Assembly: GCF_000770795.1 (NCBI RefSeq)
Contig: NZ_JRKJ01000005.1
Span: forward strand, 143,797 to 207,796
Origin: Lysobacter dokdonensis DS-58
Lineage (GTDB): Bacteria > Pseudomonadota > Gammaproteobacteria > Xanthomonadales > Xanthomonadaceae
DNA length: 64,000 nucleotides
Direction of reading: 5' to 3'
Shown: positions 44,754 to 54,236 of the stretch, one piece after another
How the letters are laid out: the number at the start of each line of letters is the position of its first letter
How positions within the stretch are numbered: position 1 is the first letter of the stretch
Translations under genes and position numbers: made by a program
The notes under the pieces: model-generated
Told to the model about the DNA's origin: nothing
Databases searched by the model: none
Seen by the model: the letters and a program-made list of their open reading frames with translations, nothing else

Positions 44754-45197
44754 TCAGTCGACCTTTTCCCACTTGCCGGTGCGGCAGAACACCAGCTTGC
44801 AACCGGTGACTTCCAGGTGCTTGCCGTCGGCCGTGGCCTTGACGCTCTTGACCTTGAAGTTGTCGCCCGTCGAAGGCTTGAAGCCCTTGCCGCCGACCCA
44901 CGCGCCGTTTTCCTGCTTCACGTCCCAGAACACCAGCATGCCGGCGACGGGCTTGCCCTTCTTGTCGCCCGAGCATTCGTCGCACGTGGCGTTGGGCTTG
45001 TTGAGCGATTCGACGACCTTGGCCGCGATGCCGCCGTTCTTGGTGCGATAGACCTCGGTGATCGACATCGCCTTGCCGGTTTCGTCGTCGAAGGTCTTCC
45101 ACTTGCCGATGACCGGATCCGGCGTCTGGGCCGAGGTCGCGAATACGGCCGCGAGCAGCGGCATCGCCAGCACGGAGGCGAAGAACTTGGTGCGCAT
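44754..45197 (-). CDS. DUF2147 periplasmic protein
   Basis: 147 residues from ATG 45197. A signal peptide ('FFASVLAMPLLAAVFATSAQ', cut near 24) is followed by the DUF2147 pattern: 'DPVIGKWKTFDDETGKAMSI', 'ATCDECSGDKKGKPVAGM', 'GFKPSTGDNFKVKSVK' and 'LEVTGCKLVFCRTGKWEKV'. DUF2147 proteins are small periplasmic beta proteins of unknown function. Four cysteines may form two disulphides. It is divergent from mrp across a 142-base gap. Confidence 0.88.
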   Translation of the reverse strand: MRTKFFASVLAMPLLAAVFATSAQTPDPVIGKWKTFDDETGKAMSITEVYRTKNGGIAAKVVESLNKPNATCDECSGDKKGKPVAGMLVFWDVKQENGAWVGGKGFKPSTGDNFKVKSVKATADGKHLEVTGCKLVFCRTGKWEKVD

Positions 45198-45339
45198 GGT
45201 CCCCTCCCAGGGATCGTTGGAATGGCCCGCGGTTGAAAGCGCCGGGTTGGCGGCTTTATACCGCATCCGGATGCGTACGGAAGCCGGGCCCGCGCGACGG
45301 TTCAGCCTACAATGCGCTGCTTCCCCCGCATCGAATCCC

Positions 45340-46410
45340 ATGACGCCGCTCGAATCCCGCATCGCCGCCCTTCGCGACCCCGCCGCGGGCCTGACGCTGG
45401 CCGATACCGGCGCCCGCATCCGCGCCGCCGTGAGCGAGGGCAACGCCGCCGTCGCCGTCACGCTCGGTTATCCCGCAGCCAGCTGGCACGAGGCGCTGCG
45501 CGCGCAGGTCGCCGAGGTCGTCGCATCGGAAGGCCTGAAGCTCGCGAGCCTCGAGGTGCAGACGCGCATCGACGCGCACGCGCCGCAAGGCCAACTCGCG
45601 CCGCTGCCGCGCATCCGCAACGTCATCGCGGTGGGTTCGGGCAAGGGGGGCGTGGGCAAGTCGACGACCGCGGTGAACCTCGCGATGGCGCTCGCCGGCG
45701 AAGGCGCGCGCGTCGGCGTGCTCGATGCCGACGTCTACGGCCCCAGCATTCCCACGATGCTCGGCCTCACCGGCCGCCCCGACAGCCCCGACGGCAAGGC
45801 GATCGAACCGATGCATGCGCACGGGCTCGAAGCGATGTCGATCGGCTTGATGGTCGAACAGGACACGCCGATGATCTGGCGCGGCCCGATGGCGACCTCC
45901 GCCCTGACGCAGCTGCTCGAACAGACCCTGTGGGGCGGCGAGGGCCAGCTCGATTACCTGATCGTCGACCTGCCCCCGGGCACCGGCGACATCCAGCTCA
46001 CGCTGGCGCAGAAGATCCCCGTCGCCGGCGCGGTGGTGGTGACCACGCCGCAGGACGTGGCCACGCTCGATGCGCGCAAGGCGTTGCGCATGTTCGAGAA
46101 GGTCGAGGTGCCGGTGCTGGGCCTGATCGAGAACATGGCCGTGCACGTGTGTTCGAACTGCGGCCACGTCGAACACCTGTTCGGCCACGGCGGCGGCGAA
46201 CGCATCGCATCGCAATACGGCAAGCCGCTGCTCGGCGCGCTGCCGCTGGACATCGCCATCCGCCAGCAGGGCGACGCGGGCACGCCGCTGGTCATCGCCG
46301 ACCCCGGGTCGCAGGCCGCCGCGGCTTATCGCGCCGCCGCGCGCCGCATGGCCGCCGAGCTCGCGCGCCGCCCGCGCGCGCCGGTCTCGCTGGGCGCCCA
46401 GCTGCTGTAG
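45340..46410 (+). CDS. mrp: Mrp/ApbC iron-sulphur cluster carrier ATPase
   Basis: 356 residues from ATG 45340. It is a MinD-like P-loop ATPase that binds and delivers Fe-S clusters. The deviant Walker A '[20 protein letters not shown]' (about 98-117), '[17 protein letters not shown]', '[20 protein letters not shown]' and the cluster-binding Cys pair in '[16 protein letters not shown]' are present. An N-terminal DUF59-like part precedes the ATPase. metG and mrp are neighbours and divergent in many gammaproteobacteria. dcd follows after 41 bases. Confidence 0.95.
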   Translation: MTPLESRIAALRDPAAGLTLADTGARIRAAVSEGNAAVAVTLGYPAASWHEALRAQVAEVVASEGLKLASLEVQTRIDAHAPQGQLAPLPRIRNVIAVGSGKGGVGKSTTAVNLAMALAGEGARVGVLDADVYGPSIPTMLGLTGRPDSPDGKAIEPMHAHGLEAMSIGLMVEQDTPMIWRGPMATSALTQLLEQTLWGGEGQLDYLIVDLPPGTGDIQLTLAQKIPVAGAVVVTTPQDVATLDARKALRMFEKVEVPVLGLIENMAVHVCSNCGHVEHLFGHGGGERIASQYGKPLLGALPLDIAIRQQGDAGTPLVIADPGSQAAAAYRAAARRMAAELARRPRAPVSLGAQLL

Positions 46411-46451
46411 AACCCCCTACAATCCCCGAAACCTTTCACGCACGAGCCCGC

Positions 46452-47021
46452 ATGAGCATCAAGAGCGACCGCTGGATCCGCCGCATGGTCGAACAGCAGA
46501 AGATGATCGAGCCGTTCGAACCCGGGCAGGTCAAGCACGCCGCCGACGGCCACCGCATCGTCAGCTACGGCACCTCCAGCTATGGCTACGACGTGCGCTG
46601 CTCGCGCGAGTTCAAGGTCTTCACCAACATCAATTCCACGATCGTCGACCCGAAGCACTTCGATTCGGGCAGCTTCGTCGACATCGAATCCGACGTGTGC
46701 ATCATCCCGCCGAATTCCTTCGCATTGGCGCGCACCGTCGAGTACTTCCGCATCCCGCGCGACACGCTCGTCGTGTGCCTGGGCAAGAGCACGTACGCGC
46801 GCTGCGGCATCATCGTCAACGTCACGCCGCTGGAACCGGAATGGGAAGGCCACGTGACGCTGGAATTCAGCAACACCACGCCGCTGCCGGCACGCATCTA
46901 CGCCAACGAGGGCGTCGCGCAGATGCTGTTCTTCCAGTCCGACGAAGTCTGCGAGACCTCGTACAAGGACCGCGGCGGCAAGTACCAGGGGCAAACGGGC
47001 GTGACACTGCCGCGGACCTGA
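46452..47021 (+). CDS. dcd: dCTP deaminase
   Basis: 189 residues from ATG 46452. It deaminates dCTP to dUTP for dTMP synthesis. Motifs: '[16 protein letters not shown]', '[20 protein letters not shown]', '[20 protein letters not shown]' (catalytic Glu region near 128-138) and '[15 protein letters not shown]' at the end. Length is that of the family. Probably read with mrp. Confidence 0.97.
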   Translation: MSIKSDRWIRRMVEQQKMIEPFEPGQVKHAADGHRIVSYGTSSYGYDVRCSREFKVFTNINSTIVDPKHFDSGSFVDIESDVCIIPPNSFALARTVEYFRIPRDTLVVCLGKSTYARCGIIVNVTPLEPEWEGHVTLEFSNTTPLPARIYANEGVAQMLFFQSDEVCETSYKDRGGKYQGQTGVTLPRT

Positions 47022-47054
47022 TTCGTTCGTTCAACCAATCGAAAGGGGAAGTCG

Positions 47055-47546
47055 ATGGACAACAATCCGTACCAGGCGCCGGGCGCGCACGTGGCAGAAG
47101 CGGCGGACGAACAACTCGCCGGACGCGGTGAGCGCCTGCTCGCGGCGATCATCGACGGCATCATCATGGTGGCCATCGTGCTGCCGGTGATGTTCGCAAC
47201 GGGGTATTTCACGCGGATCCAGAACGGTGATACGCCGGCGATCTCCGTCACCATCGGCTACGCGATCGCGGGCTTCCTGATCTTCCTGATCGTGCAGGGC
47301 TACCCGCTGGCGAAGTCCGCGCAGACCTGGGGCAAGAAGGTGCTCGGCATCCGCATCGCGCTGCTCGACGGCACGCAGCCGACCTTCGGCACGATCGTGC
47401 TCAAGCGCTACCTGCCGGTGCAGGTCGTCGGCTCGGTGCCGCTGATCGGCCCGCTGCTGTCCATCGTCGACGTCCTGCTGATCTTCCGCAGCGACCGCCG
47501 CTGCGCCCACGACCTCATCGCGGGCACGCAGGTGTTGAAGGGCTGA
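47055..47546 (+). CDS. RDD family membrane protein
   Basis: 163 residues, ATG with GAAAGGGGAAG upstream. The RDD domain covers most of the protein: 'AGRGERLLAAIIDGIIMVAI' opens it (here R-A-A-I-I-D) and three membrane helices follow ('AIIDGIIMVAIVLPVMF', 'IGYAIAGFLIFLIVQGY', 'VVGSVPLIGPLLSIVDVLL'). 'TWGKKVLGIRI' between helices 2 and 3 is typical. Its role is unknown; some RDD proteins act in ion transport. It is followed by a perfect palindrome. Confidence 0.88.
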   Translation: MDNNPYQAPGAHVAEAADEQLAGRGERLLAAIIDGIIMVAIVLPVMFATGYFTRIQNGDTPAISVTIGYAIAGFLIFLIVQGYPLAKSAQTWGKKVLGIRIALLDGTQPTFGTIVLKRYLPVQVVGSVPLIGPLLSIVDVLLIFRSDRRCAHDLIAGTQVLKG

Positions 47547-47555
47547 CGCACCATT

Positions 47556-47581
47556 GTCATCCCCGCGAATGCGGGGATGAC
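47556..47581. repeat. Perfect palindromic repeat between convergent genes
   Basis: GTCATCCCCGC (47556-47566), loop GAAT, GCGGGGATGAC (47571-47581): an 11-bp perfect stem in the 36-base gap between the RDD gene and a leftward small gene. It is of the REP-like type common between genes in Proteobacteria and may also end transcription both ways. I saw no second copy in this window. Confidence 0.6.
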
Positions 47582-47582
47582 G

Positions 47583-47873
47583 TCAGGGCTTCTGGTAGGT
47601 CACGAAGAACCCCTGCAAGTCGCCGTTCTCGACATACGGCTCCACGCTCTGCACCTTGTAACCGCGTCTGGCGAAGGCCTGGTGCGCCTTGCTCAGCGAA
47701 TTGGCGGCGCCCTGGTTGCGGAAGCCCCAGCTGGCGTCCACCCAGATCGTCACCGCGAGCAGGTTGGCGCGGACCGCTTCATTGGCCACGTCGTCGGGTT
47801 TCTTGTCGAACAAACCCGCCTGCGCGGGCAGGGCGAGGGCGGCCAGTGCGGCGGCCAGGAACAACTTGCGCAT
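47583..47873 (-). CDS. Small periplasmic hypothetical protein
   Basis: 96 residues, ATG 47873. A signal peptide ('LFLAAALAALALPAQA', cut near 19) leaves a mature protein of about 77 residues, starting GLFDKKPDD. 'VTIWVDASWGFRNQGAANSL' and 'KVQSVEPYVENGDLQGFFVT' are its main features. I recognise no family. It lies 21 bases after the HIT gene on the same strand and may be part of that transcript. Confidence 0.7.
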   Translation of the reverse strand: MRKLFLAAALAALALPAQAGLFDKKPDDVANEAVRANLLAVTIWVDASWGFRNQGAANSLSKAHQAFARRGYKVQSVEPYVENGDLQGFFVTYQKP

Positions 47874-47894
47874 CGGGAACTCCCCGGAGATCGG

Positions 47895-48314
47895 TCAGGA
47901 ACGTTCGCCGATTGTGTCGCGCAACAGCTGAATCCGCTCGATCAGCAATTCGGGTGCGTAAGGCTTGGCGGCCGCCATGCCCCACACCGGGCGCGGCCAG
48001 GCGATGTCTTCCTGGAAACGCGCGATCACATGCACGTGCAATTGCGGCACGAGGTTGCCGAGCGCGGCCACGTTGAGCTTGTGCGGCCGGAAGACCTGCA
48101 GTGCGCGGCTGGCGCGGTCGATCTCGTGCACCAGCAACATCTGCTGCTGCGGCGCCAGGTCGATGACCTCCGTCGCCTCGGCCACGCGCGGCACGAGGAT
48201 CAGCCACGGGTGGTTGGCATCGTCCATCAGGCGCACTTCGCACAGCGGCCACGAGGCGACGGGGTGCGTGTCGTCCGCCAGTTGCGGGTGCAAGTGCCAG
48301 GGATCGTGGCTCAT
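47895..48314 (-). CDS. HIT family protein
   Basis: 139 residues from ATG 48314 (overlaps the hydrolase stop). It has the histidine triad fold: 'WPLCEVRLMDDANHPWLILV' near the start and the active-site segment 'NLVPQLHVHVIARFQED' near 97-113. The first His of the usual HxHxH is Gln here, as in several gammaproteobacterial HIT proteins. These are nucleotide hydrolases or transferases; the substrate is not known. Confidence 0.87.
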   Translation of the reverse strand: MSHDPWHLHPQLADDTHPVASWPLCEVRLMDDANHPWLILVPRVAEATEVIDLAPQQQMLLVHEIDRASRALQVFRPHKLNVAALGNLVPQLHVHVIARFQEDIAWPRPVWGMAAAKPYAPELLIERIQLLRDTIGERS

Positions 48315-48979
48315 CGCAGTTGGGCCTCGAGGAAGTCGGTCGTGCGCTGCCATGCGAGTTTCGCGGCCGGCTCGTTGTAGACCTTCGGGTCCACGTCGCG
48401 ATTGAACGCGTGCCCCGTGCCTTCGTAGACGAACAGTTTCGCCTGCGGCTGCTTCTGCCGATGCAGGTCGATGTCGTGCGGCGGGATGCTGTTGTCGTCG
48501 GCACCGAAATGGAACATCAGCGCCGCGCCGGCGCGTTCGTCCAGGAACGGCACGCTGCGCGCACCGTAGTAGCCGACCGCGGGCAGCGACAGCCGCGTCG
48601 CGCACAGGAAGGCGAGGGTGCCGCCCCAGCAGAACCCGACCGCGCCGACGCGCAGGCCCTCCATCTGCAGCGTTTCGGCGGTGGAGTTGAGGATGTCGAT
48701 GGCGCGCTCCGTGCCCAGCGCCGCCACCAATGCCCGTGCGCGCTGGATGCCGGCATCGTCGTAGTCCAGCTCGACGCCGTGCTCCACCGGATCGAACAAC
48801 GACGGCGCGATCGCCACGAACCCCGCCGCGCACAGCCGCTCGGCCACGCTGCGGATATGGGCGTTCACGCCGAAGATTTCCTGAATGACGAGGACCGCGC
48901 CCTTCGAAGGGCCCACCGGGTCCGCGCGCCAGCCCCGCACCGGCCCGTGCGGGGTCTCGATGTCGATCCATCCGTGCAT
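48311..48979 (-). CDS. Dienelactone hydrolase family protein
   Basis: 222 residues, ATG 48979. An alpha/beta hydrolase of the DLH type: '[20 protein letters not shown]' (Glu36-like region), the nucleophile Cys in '[20 protein letters not shown]' (near 115), the Asp in '[13 protein letters not shown]' and the His in '[13 protein letters not shown]'. True dienelactone hydrolases open chlorocatechol-derived lactones, but most family members have other, unknown substrates. It is coupled to the HIT gene by a 4-base overlap. Confidence 0.88.
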   Translation of the reverse strand: MHGWIDIETPHGPVRGWRADPVGPSKGAVLVIQEIFGVNAHIRSVAERLCAAGFVAIAPSLFDPVEHGVELDYDDAGIQRARALVAALGTERAIDILNSTAETLQMEGLRVGAVGFCWGGTLAFLCATRLSLPAVGYYGARSVPFLDERAGAALMFHFGADDNSIPPHDIDLHRQKQPQAKLFVYEGTGHAFNRDVDPKVYNEPAAKLAWQRTTDFLEAQLR

Positions 48980-49082
48980 GCGGGCGGCCTCCTGGCGGTG
49001 TGGCTTGGGGGGATCGTACTCCCGCCCGTCCCCCGGCCTCTATAATCCGCGCCCTCCCGCAGTCCCCCTGGTCCGCCCCCCG

Positions 49083-50432
49083 ATGTCCACTGTCCTCAAG
49101 CCCAAATCCGCCAGCCAGGGAGGCAAGGTCGGGTTCGTCAGCCTCGGGTGCCCGAAGGCTCTCGTCGACTCCGAACGCATCCTCACGCAGCTGAAGGTCG
49201 AGGGCTACGACATCGTCCAGAGCTACGACGACGCCGACATCGTCGTGGTGAACACGTGCGGCTTCATCGACTCGGCCGTGACCGAATCGCTCGACGCCAT
49301 CGGCGAGGCGATCGCCGAAAACGGCAAGGTCATCGTGACCGGTTGCCTGGGCAAGAAGCCGGAACAGATCCGCGCAGCGCACCCGGGCGTGCTCTCGATC
49401 AGCGGCCCGCAGGACTACAAGTCCGTGATGGAAGCGGTGCACCTCGCGCTGCCGCCCTCGCACGACCCGTTCACCGACCTGCTGCCCGACTTCGGCCTGA
49501 AGCTGACGCCGAAGCACTACGCGTACCTCAAGATTTCCGAAGGCTGCAATCACCGTTGCAGTTTCTGCATCATCCCGTCGATGCGCGGCGACCTCGTCTC
49601 GCGCCCCGTCGACGACGTCCTGCGCGAAGCCGAGAAGCTCGCGATGGGCGGCGTGCGCGAGTTGCTCGTCATCTCGCAGGACACCTCCGCCTACGGCGTG
49701 GACGTGAAGTACGCCGAGCGCACATGGCGCAACAAGACCTATCAGACGCGCATGAAGGCGCTATGCGAAGGCTTGTCCGAACTCGGCATCTGGACGCGCC
49801 TGCACTACGTCTACCCGTATCCGCACGTCGACGACATCATTCCGCTGATGGCCGACGGCAAGTTGTTGCCGTACCTCGACATCCCGTTCCAGCACGCCTC
49901 GCCGCGCATCCTGAAGTTGATGAAGCGCCCGGGCGCGGTGGAAAAAACGCTGGAGCGCGTGCACGACTGGCGTGCGATCTGCCCCGATCTCGCGATCCGT
50001 TCGACGTTCATCGTGGGCTTCCCCGGCGAGACCGAGGAAGAGTTCGAAACGCTGCTCGACTTCCTCGATGAAGCGCAGCTCGACCGCGTCGGCGCATTCG
50101 CCTATTCGCCCGTCGATGGCGCAACCGCGAACGCGTTGCCCGATCCGGTGCCGGAAGCCGTGAAGCAGGAACGCCTCGCGCGCTTCATGGAACGCCAAGC
50201 CGCGATTTCCGCATCGCGCCTGGAAGCGAAAGTGGGCACCACCCAGCGTTGCATCGTCGATGCGATCGACGGCGAACTCGCCATCGCGCGCTCGCGGTTC
50301 GATGCGCCGGAAATCGACGGCCTCGTGCAGATCCAGGATGGCCGCGAGGCGGGGCTGAAGCCGGGTGAGTTCGTGGACGTCGAGATCCTCGGCTCCGACG
50401 AACACGACCTGTACGGCGAAGTCGCTTACTGA
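49083..50432 (+). CDS. rimO: Ribosomal protein S12 methylthiotransferase
   Basis: 449 residues from ATG 49083; a longer open frame to the left is non-conserved. It is a radical-SAM enzyme that methylthiolates Asp88 of S12. The N-terminal domain has the Cys in '[18 protein letters not shown]' and '[12 protein letters not shown]', plus '[12 protein letters not shown]'. The radical-SAM triad is '[20 protein letters not shown]' (near 153-172). A TRAM domain closes the C-terminus ('[16 protein letters not shown]'). Confidence 0.97.
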   Translation: MSTVLKPKSASQGGKVGFVSLGCPKALVDSERILTQLKVEGYDIVQSYDDADIVVVNTCGFIDSAVTESLDAIGEAIAENGKVIVTGCLGKKPEQIRAAHPGVLSISGPQDYKSVMEAVHLALPPSHDPFTDLLPDFGLKLTPKHYAYLKISEGCNHRCSFCIIPSMRGDLVSRPVDDVLREAEKLAMGGVRELLVISQDTSAYGVDVKYAERTWRNKTYQTRMKALCEGLSELGIWTRLHYVYPYPHVDDIIPLMADGKLLPYLDIPFQHASPRILKLMKRPGAVEKTLERVHDWRAICPDLAIRSTFIVGFPGETEEEFETLLDFLDEAQLDRVGAFAYSPVDGATANALPDPVPEAVKQERLARFMERQAAISASRLEAKVGTTQRCIVDAIDGELAIARSRFDAPEIDGLVQIQDGREAGLKPGEFVDVEILGSDEHDLYGEVAY

Positions 50433-50442
50433 AGCGAGAACC

Positions 50443-50943
50443 TCAGCGGTACTTCACTTCGACGATGAAGTACCGCTCCGCGCCGCCCGGCAGCATGGCT
50501 TCGAATTCGTCGTCGACGCGTTTCTTCAGCATCGCGCGCGCGAGCGGGGAGTCGACGCTGATCCAGCCGAGTTTCGCATCGGTTTCGTCGGGGCCGACGA
50601 TGCGGTAGCGCTGCGTCTGCCCGGTCGTCGCGTGTTCGATTTCCACCTGCGCGCCGAAGAACACCGCCTCGGGGTCCGACGGCGCGGTGTCCACCACGCG
50701 CAAGGCTTCCAGTCGTTTCGACAGGTACCGCACGCGGCGGTCGATCTCGCCGAGTTGCTTCTTGCGATACGTGTACTCGGCGTTCTCCGAGCGGTCGCCT
50801 TCGGCCGCGGCGGCGGCGAGCGCCTTGACGACTTCGGGCCGGCGCATGCGCCACAGATCGTCGAGTTCCGCCTTCAGGCGCGCGTGGCCTTCGCGGGTGA
50901 TCAGCGCGGTGGCTTTCTCGGCAGGGGGGCGCCAGCGTCCCAT
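50443..50943 (-). CDS. greB: Transcription elongation factor GreB
   Basis: 166 residues from ATG 50943. It rescues backtracked RNA polymerase by stimulating transcript cleavage. The coiled-coil N-terminus has '[18 protein letters not shown]' and '[20 protein letters not shown]', whose acidic D-R-S-E-N-A-E tip is diagnostic; '[20 protein letters not shown]' marks GreB rather than GreA. The C-terminal FKBP-like domain is complete. It is divergent from the rhomboid gene. Confidence 0.95.
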   Translation of the reverse strand: MGRWRPPAEKATALITREGHARLKAELDDLWRMRRPEVVKALAAAAAEGDRSENAEYTYRKKQLGEIDRRVRYLSKRLEALRVVDTAPSDPEAVFFGAQVEIEHATTGQTQRYRIVGPDETDAKLGWISVDSPLARAMLKKRVDDEFEAMLPGGAERYFIVEVKYR

Positions 50944-51016
50944 CGGTCTTTTCGTTCCAAAACGTCCAACGCTTATGCCAAGCTCGCGCCCAACGATCAA
51001 GGGCGATGAGTCCCGC

Positions 51017-52483
51017 ATGCTCCTGCTGCCGCTGCATCGCCCGCTCACGCGCGCCACGTTCCCGGTCGTCACCGCGCTGCTCGTCCTGGTCAATGTCTTC
51101 GTGTTCCTCGGCCTGCAGGCGGGCGACAACGCGCGCATGCAGGAGGCATTGGCGCTGTACGCGTCGTCGCGCCTGGCCGATCTCGAAGCGCCCGCTTACG
51201 AGCGTTGGCTCGTCGAGCGCGGCGGGCGAGGGGAGGAACTGCAGGAATTCCGCGCGCTCGACGGCGAACTGCCGCGCCACGCATTCGTCGGGCAGAACAC
51301 GCTGGTCGACCGCGAGTTCGTCCCCGCGATGCAGACCGGCCGCTTCTTCGACGACACGGCGGCCTTCGATGAGTGGCGCCGCCTGCGCGCGCCGTACGAC
51401 ACGCGCCTGCAATCGATCACGACGCTGCGCTATCTGCTGCGATCGTCCGAGTTCGATCCGGTCCGGCTGGTCGCTTCGGCCTTCCTGCATGCCGACCTCG
51501 GCCATCTGTTCGGGAACATGGTGTTCCTGATGATCATCGGGTTGCTGGTCGAAGGGGCGCTCGGTCCCTGGCGTTTCCTTGGTGTCCACCTGCTCGGCGC
51601 GGTCGGCGCGAACCTCGCGTCGCTCGCCTTCCATTGGGGCGATGCCGCCGGCGGGCTCGGTGCGTCTGGCGCGATCGCGGCGCTGATGGGGTGCTTCTGC
51701 CTGGTGTGGGGCACGCAGCCGGTGCGGTTCTTCTACTGGATCGGCGTGTGGTTCGACTACGTGCGCGCACCTGCGTTGTGGTTGTTCCCCGCATGGCTCG
51801 GGTGGGAACTGTTCAACCTGCTCGTGCGTGACGATTCGAACGTCGCCTTCGAAGCGCACGCCGGCGGCCTGGTCTGCGGCGCACTCATGGGCGCGGTGCT
51901 CGCGAAGACCGGACAGGTGCGCGTGGGCTTCATCCGCGACGCCGCGCCCGATGCGGCCGTGCAGGACGATCGCTGGGAACGCGCGCAGCGCCACATCGGG
52001 CGGATGCAGCTACCCGAGGCGGATAGGTTGCTCGACGAACTGGCGAAAGAATCGCCGTCGCGAACGGACGTCCAGCTCGCTCGCTATCGCGTCGCGCGCA
52101 ACGCGGGGCGCACGGAGCAGGCGGATGCACGCGCGCTGCACGTATTGGACGTCGAAGCAGGCAACGCGCCCGACGTCCGCGCCCAGGGCGAATTGCTGGC
52201 GGAGCTGGCGGGCCGCACCGTCGCGATTCCGGTGGAAACCCGACTCGCTTTCGCCAGGCGCGCCATCGTGCATGGCGCGCTGGACGAGGTCGAACGCGTG
52301 TTGCAATCGCTGGAAGCCGACGTCCCCGACGAAACGCAGTCGCAACTGTGGTTCGACCTCGCGCTGCGCCACCGCGATGCCGGGGCGCAGGCCGCGCACG
52401 TGCGCTGCCTGCGCCACCTCGCGCAACGCCACCCGCAACAACCGCAGGCGGCGAAGGCGCGTTTCCTGCTGGAGAACGCTTAA
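51017..52483 (+). CDS. Rhomboid family intramembrane serine protease with C-terminal helical repeats
   Basis: 488 residues from ATG 51017. A first membrane helix ('[18 protein letters not shown]') is followed by a periplasmic loop of about 110 residues, then the rhomboid core: '[20 protein letters not shown]', the catalytic Ser217 in '[13 protein letters not shown]' and the His in '[15 protein letters not shown]' near 281. Residues 320-488 are soluble TPR-like helical repeats ('[20 protein letters not shown]'). It would cut within membranes; substrates are unknown. The TAA stop shares TTAA with the convergent neighbour. Confidence 0.88.
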   Translation: MLLLPLHRPLTRATFPVVTALLVLVNVFVFLGLQAGDNARMQEALALYASSRLADLEAPAYERWLVERGGRGEELQEFRALDGELPRHAFVGQNTLVDREFVPAMQTGRFFDDTAAFDEWRRLRAPYDTRLQSITTLRYLLRSSEFDPVRLVASAFLHADLGHLFGNMVFLMIIGLLVEGALGPWRFLGVHLLGAVGANLASLAFHWGDAAGGLGASGAIAALMGCFCLVWGTQPVRFFYWIGVWFDYVRAPALWLFPAWLGWELFNLLVRDDSNVAFEAHAGGLVCGALMGAVLAKTGQVRVGFIRDAAPDAAVQDDRWERAQRHIGRMQLPEADRLLDELAKESPSRTDVQLARYRVARNAGRTEQADARALHVLDVEAGNAPDVRAQGELLAELAGRTVAIPVETRLAFARRAIVHGALDEVERVLQSLEADVPDETQSQLWFDLALRHRDAGAQAAHVRCLRHLAQRHPQQPQAAKARFLLENA

Positions 52484-53733
52484 GTCAGCGACAACGCGCT
52501 GTCGATCTTCTTCAGCAGGTCAGCGTCCGTCGTGCGCGAACGCGCGCGTTCCAGCAGCACCTTCGCTTCGGCGTTGCGGTTGAAGCGTTCCAGCAGCAGC
52601 ATCGCCGCCGTGAGGCCCCAATGCGCGGACGCCGGTTCGCTCGGGTTTGCATTGAACAGCGCGTGCAGGATGTCGACCGCCAGCTGTGCCTGCCCGCCGA
52701 GGCGCGCCTGCTCCGCAAGACGTGCGCCGTGTTCGGGCAGCAGGGGGACGAACGACGGATCGGCATCGAGGCATTCGCGCAACAACCCGAGCGCCTTGCG
52801 GTCCTGCTTCTCCATCATCAGCTGGTGCAGGTATTGGCGCGCGTGTTCCTGCACGGTCTGCGGGTCGCCGGCCTTCTGCAACAGGCGGCGATACAGATCG
52901 TGCACTTCGACCGAGACCGCGCGCGTGCGCACTTCGGTGCGCAACAGGGCGATGGCGTCCTGCATGCGGCCTTCGCGGATCAGCGGTTCGGCCTGCGCGA
53001 TGGCGATGTCGTTGGCGGTGGTGAGCGTGGGGCGCGCGGCGTCGGCCTGCATCGTCGCCGGGTCGTAACCGAGCTCTTCGTGCGCCTGGTAGACGAGGTA
53101 GCCCATCAGGTGGAACGCGGAGAACAAGCCCCAGAACGCGAGCACCGTGGACACCCACCCCGCGGCGAACGGCGGCATGAAGTTCCCGAGCCACGCACCC
53201 GCTGTCAGTGCGCTGGCCTGGATGACGAACAGCAGACCGACCACCGCGAGGTAAGGCCAGCCGACGCGCCCGACGACCGCGAAGGCCATCGACGGATTCA
53301 GCGCATCCGACAAGCTCCCCGTCATCGCCAGCGTCATCGTCACCGCCGGCTGCAGGAACACCACGAGCACCAGCCCCGCGACGACCAGCGCCATGCTGCC
53401 CGTGAGCGCCAGGCCGACGACGAACAGGATCATCACGAACTGCATCGCGAGGAAGCGCCAGACCACGCCGTTGTCGACCGACATGACGATTTCCGGCGCC
53501 TCCATGTCGCCGTCCGCCGAGCGGCGCAGGATCTCGAACGCGTACTTGTACGCGCCCAGCCACATCAGGCCGCCGAGGATCCAGCCGACCACCGGGATGA
53601 TGCGGAACAGCGCGAGCACCGCGAGCATCACCAGCGTGATGAGTGCGGCGCCGCGCAGCGGGTACAGGATGATCGACGGGATGCGGTGCCAGAACGGTTC
53701 GGGCGACGACACCGCGCGGGATGCCGCACTCAT
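52480..53733 (-). CDS. Polytopic membrane protein with C-terminal TPR-like region
   Basis: 417 residues from ATG 53733, overlapping the lipoprotein stop (ATGA). Residues 1-240 contain about six membrane helices ('AALITLVMLAVLALFRIIPV', 'FLAMQFVMILFVVGLALTG', 'YLAVVGLLFVIQASALTAG'). They resemble DUF4013 or related membrane domains. Residues 255-417 are soluble helical repeats ('AQAEPLIREGRMQDAIALL', 'NRNAEAKVLLERARSRT'). The function is unknown. The layout mirrors the convergent rhomboid gene: membrane part first, repeats last. Confidence 0.75.
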   Translation of the reverse strand: MSAASRAVSSPEPFWHRIPSIILYPLRGAALITLVMLAVLALFRIIPVVGWILGGLMWLGAYKYAFEILRRSADGDMEAPEIVMSVDNGVVWRFLAMQFVMILFVVGLALTGSMALVVAGLVLVVFLQPAVTMTLAMTGSLSDALNPSMAFAVVGRVGWPYLAVVGLLFVIQASALTAGAWLGNFMPPFAAGWVSTVLAFWGLFSAFHLMGYLVYQAHEELGYDPATMQADAARPTLTTANDIAIAQAEPLIREGRMQDAIALLRTEVRTRAVSVEVHDLYRRLLQKAGDPQTVQEHARQYLHQLMMEKQDRKALGLLRECLDADPSFVPLLPEHGARLAEQARLGGQAQLAVDILHALFNANPSEPASAHWGLTAAMLLLERFNRNAEAKVLLERARSRTTDADLLKKIDSALSLT

Positions 53734-54185
53734 CGGGCGCTGCCTTTGCGGCGCAGGACCTGCGTGCCGTTGGCGGCCTTCAGCTGGTCGTTGTCGACCA
53801 GTTCGTACACGCGGTCGTCCTCGGCCTTCGCATTCGGATCCAGGCGGATGTGGCGCGCGTCGGGTTCCAGCGTCCATGTCCCTGCGCTGCCGGCGGCGGC
53901 CTGCGAATCGAGCGTGTACGTGCCGTCGGCGGCGAACGTCACGTCCATGTTGGCGTCGGAGAACGCGCCGGCGAACGCCTTGGCATCGAACGTCGTGTGC
54001 TCGCCGGGCGCCGGCGATTCGGACACACCGGGGGCGGTGGCGACGGTGGCGGTGACGGGCGCCTGCATCGTCGCGGGCGCCGCGGCTGTGGCGGCGGGTG
54101 CGACGGCGGCATTGTCTTCGCGCTTGCACGCGGACAGCGCGAGCAGGGCGATGGCGGGCAACAGGATCTTGGCGGACGTGCGCAT
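53730..54185 (-). CDS. Small lipoprotein
   Basis: 151 residues, ATG 54185. A lipoprotein signal 'LLPAIALLALSAC' (Cys20) leads to an Ala/Thr/Pro-rich stretch (26-65), then a small beta domain with 'FSDANMDVTFAADGTYTLD' and 'GTWTLEPDARHIRLDPN', which resembles lipocalin-like or copper-resistance NlpE-like barrels in outline only. The family is not certain. It is coupled to the membrane-TPR gene. Confidence 0.72.
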   Translation of the reverse strand: MRTSAKILLPAIALLALSACKREDNAAVAPAATAAAPATMQAPVTATVATAPGVSESPAPGEHTTFDAKAFAGAFSDANMDVTFAADGTYTLDSQAAAGSAGTWTLEPDARHIRLDPNAKAEDDRVYELVDNDQLKAANGTQVLRRKGSAR

Positions 54186-54236
54186 GCGGTGAACCCCTGG
54201 AATGAGTCGTGCGTTGTCGTTATGGACTGCTGAAGA

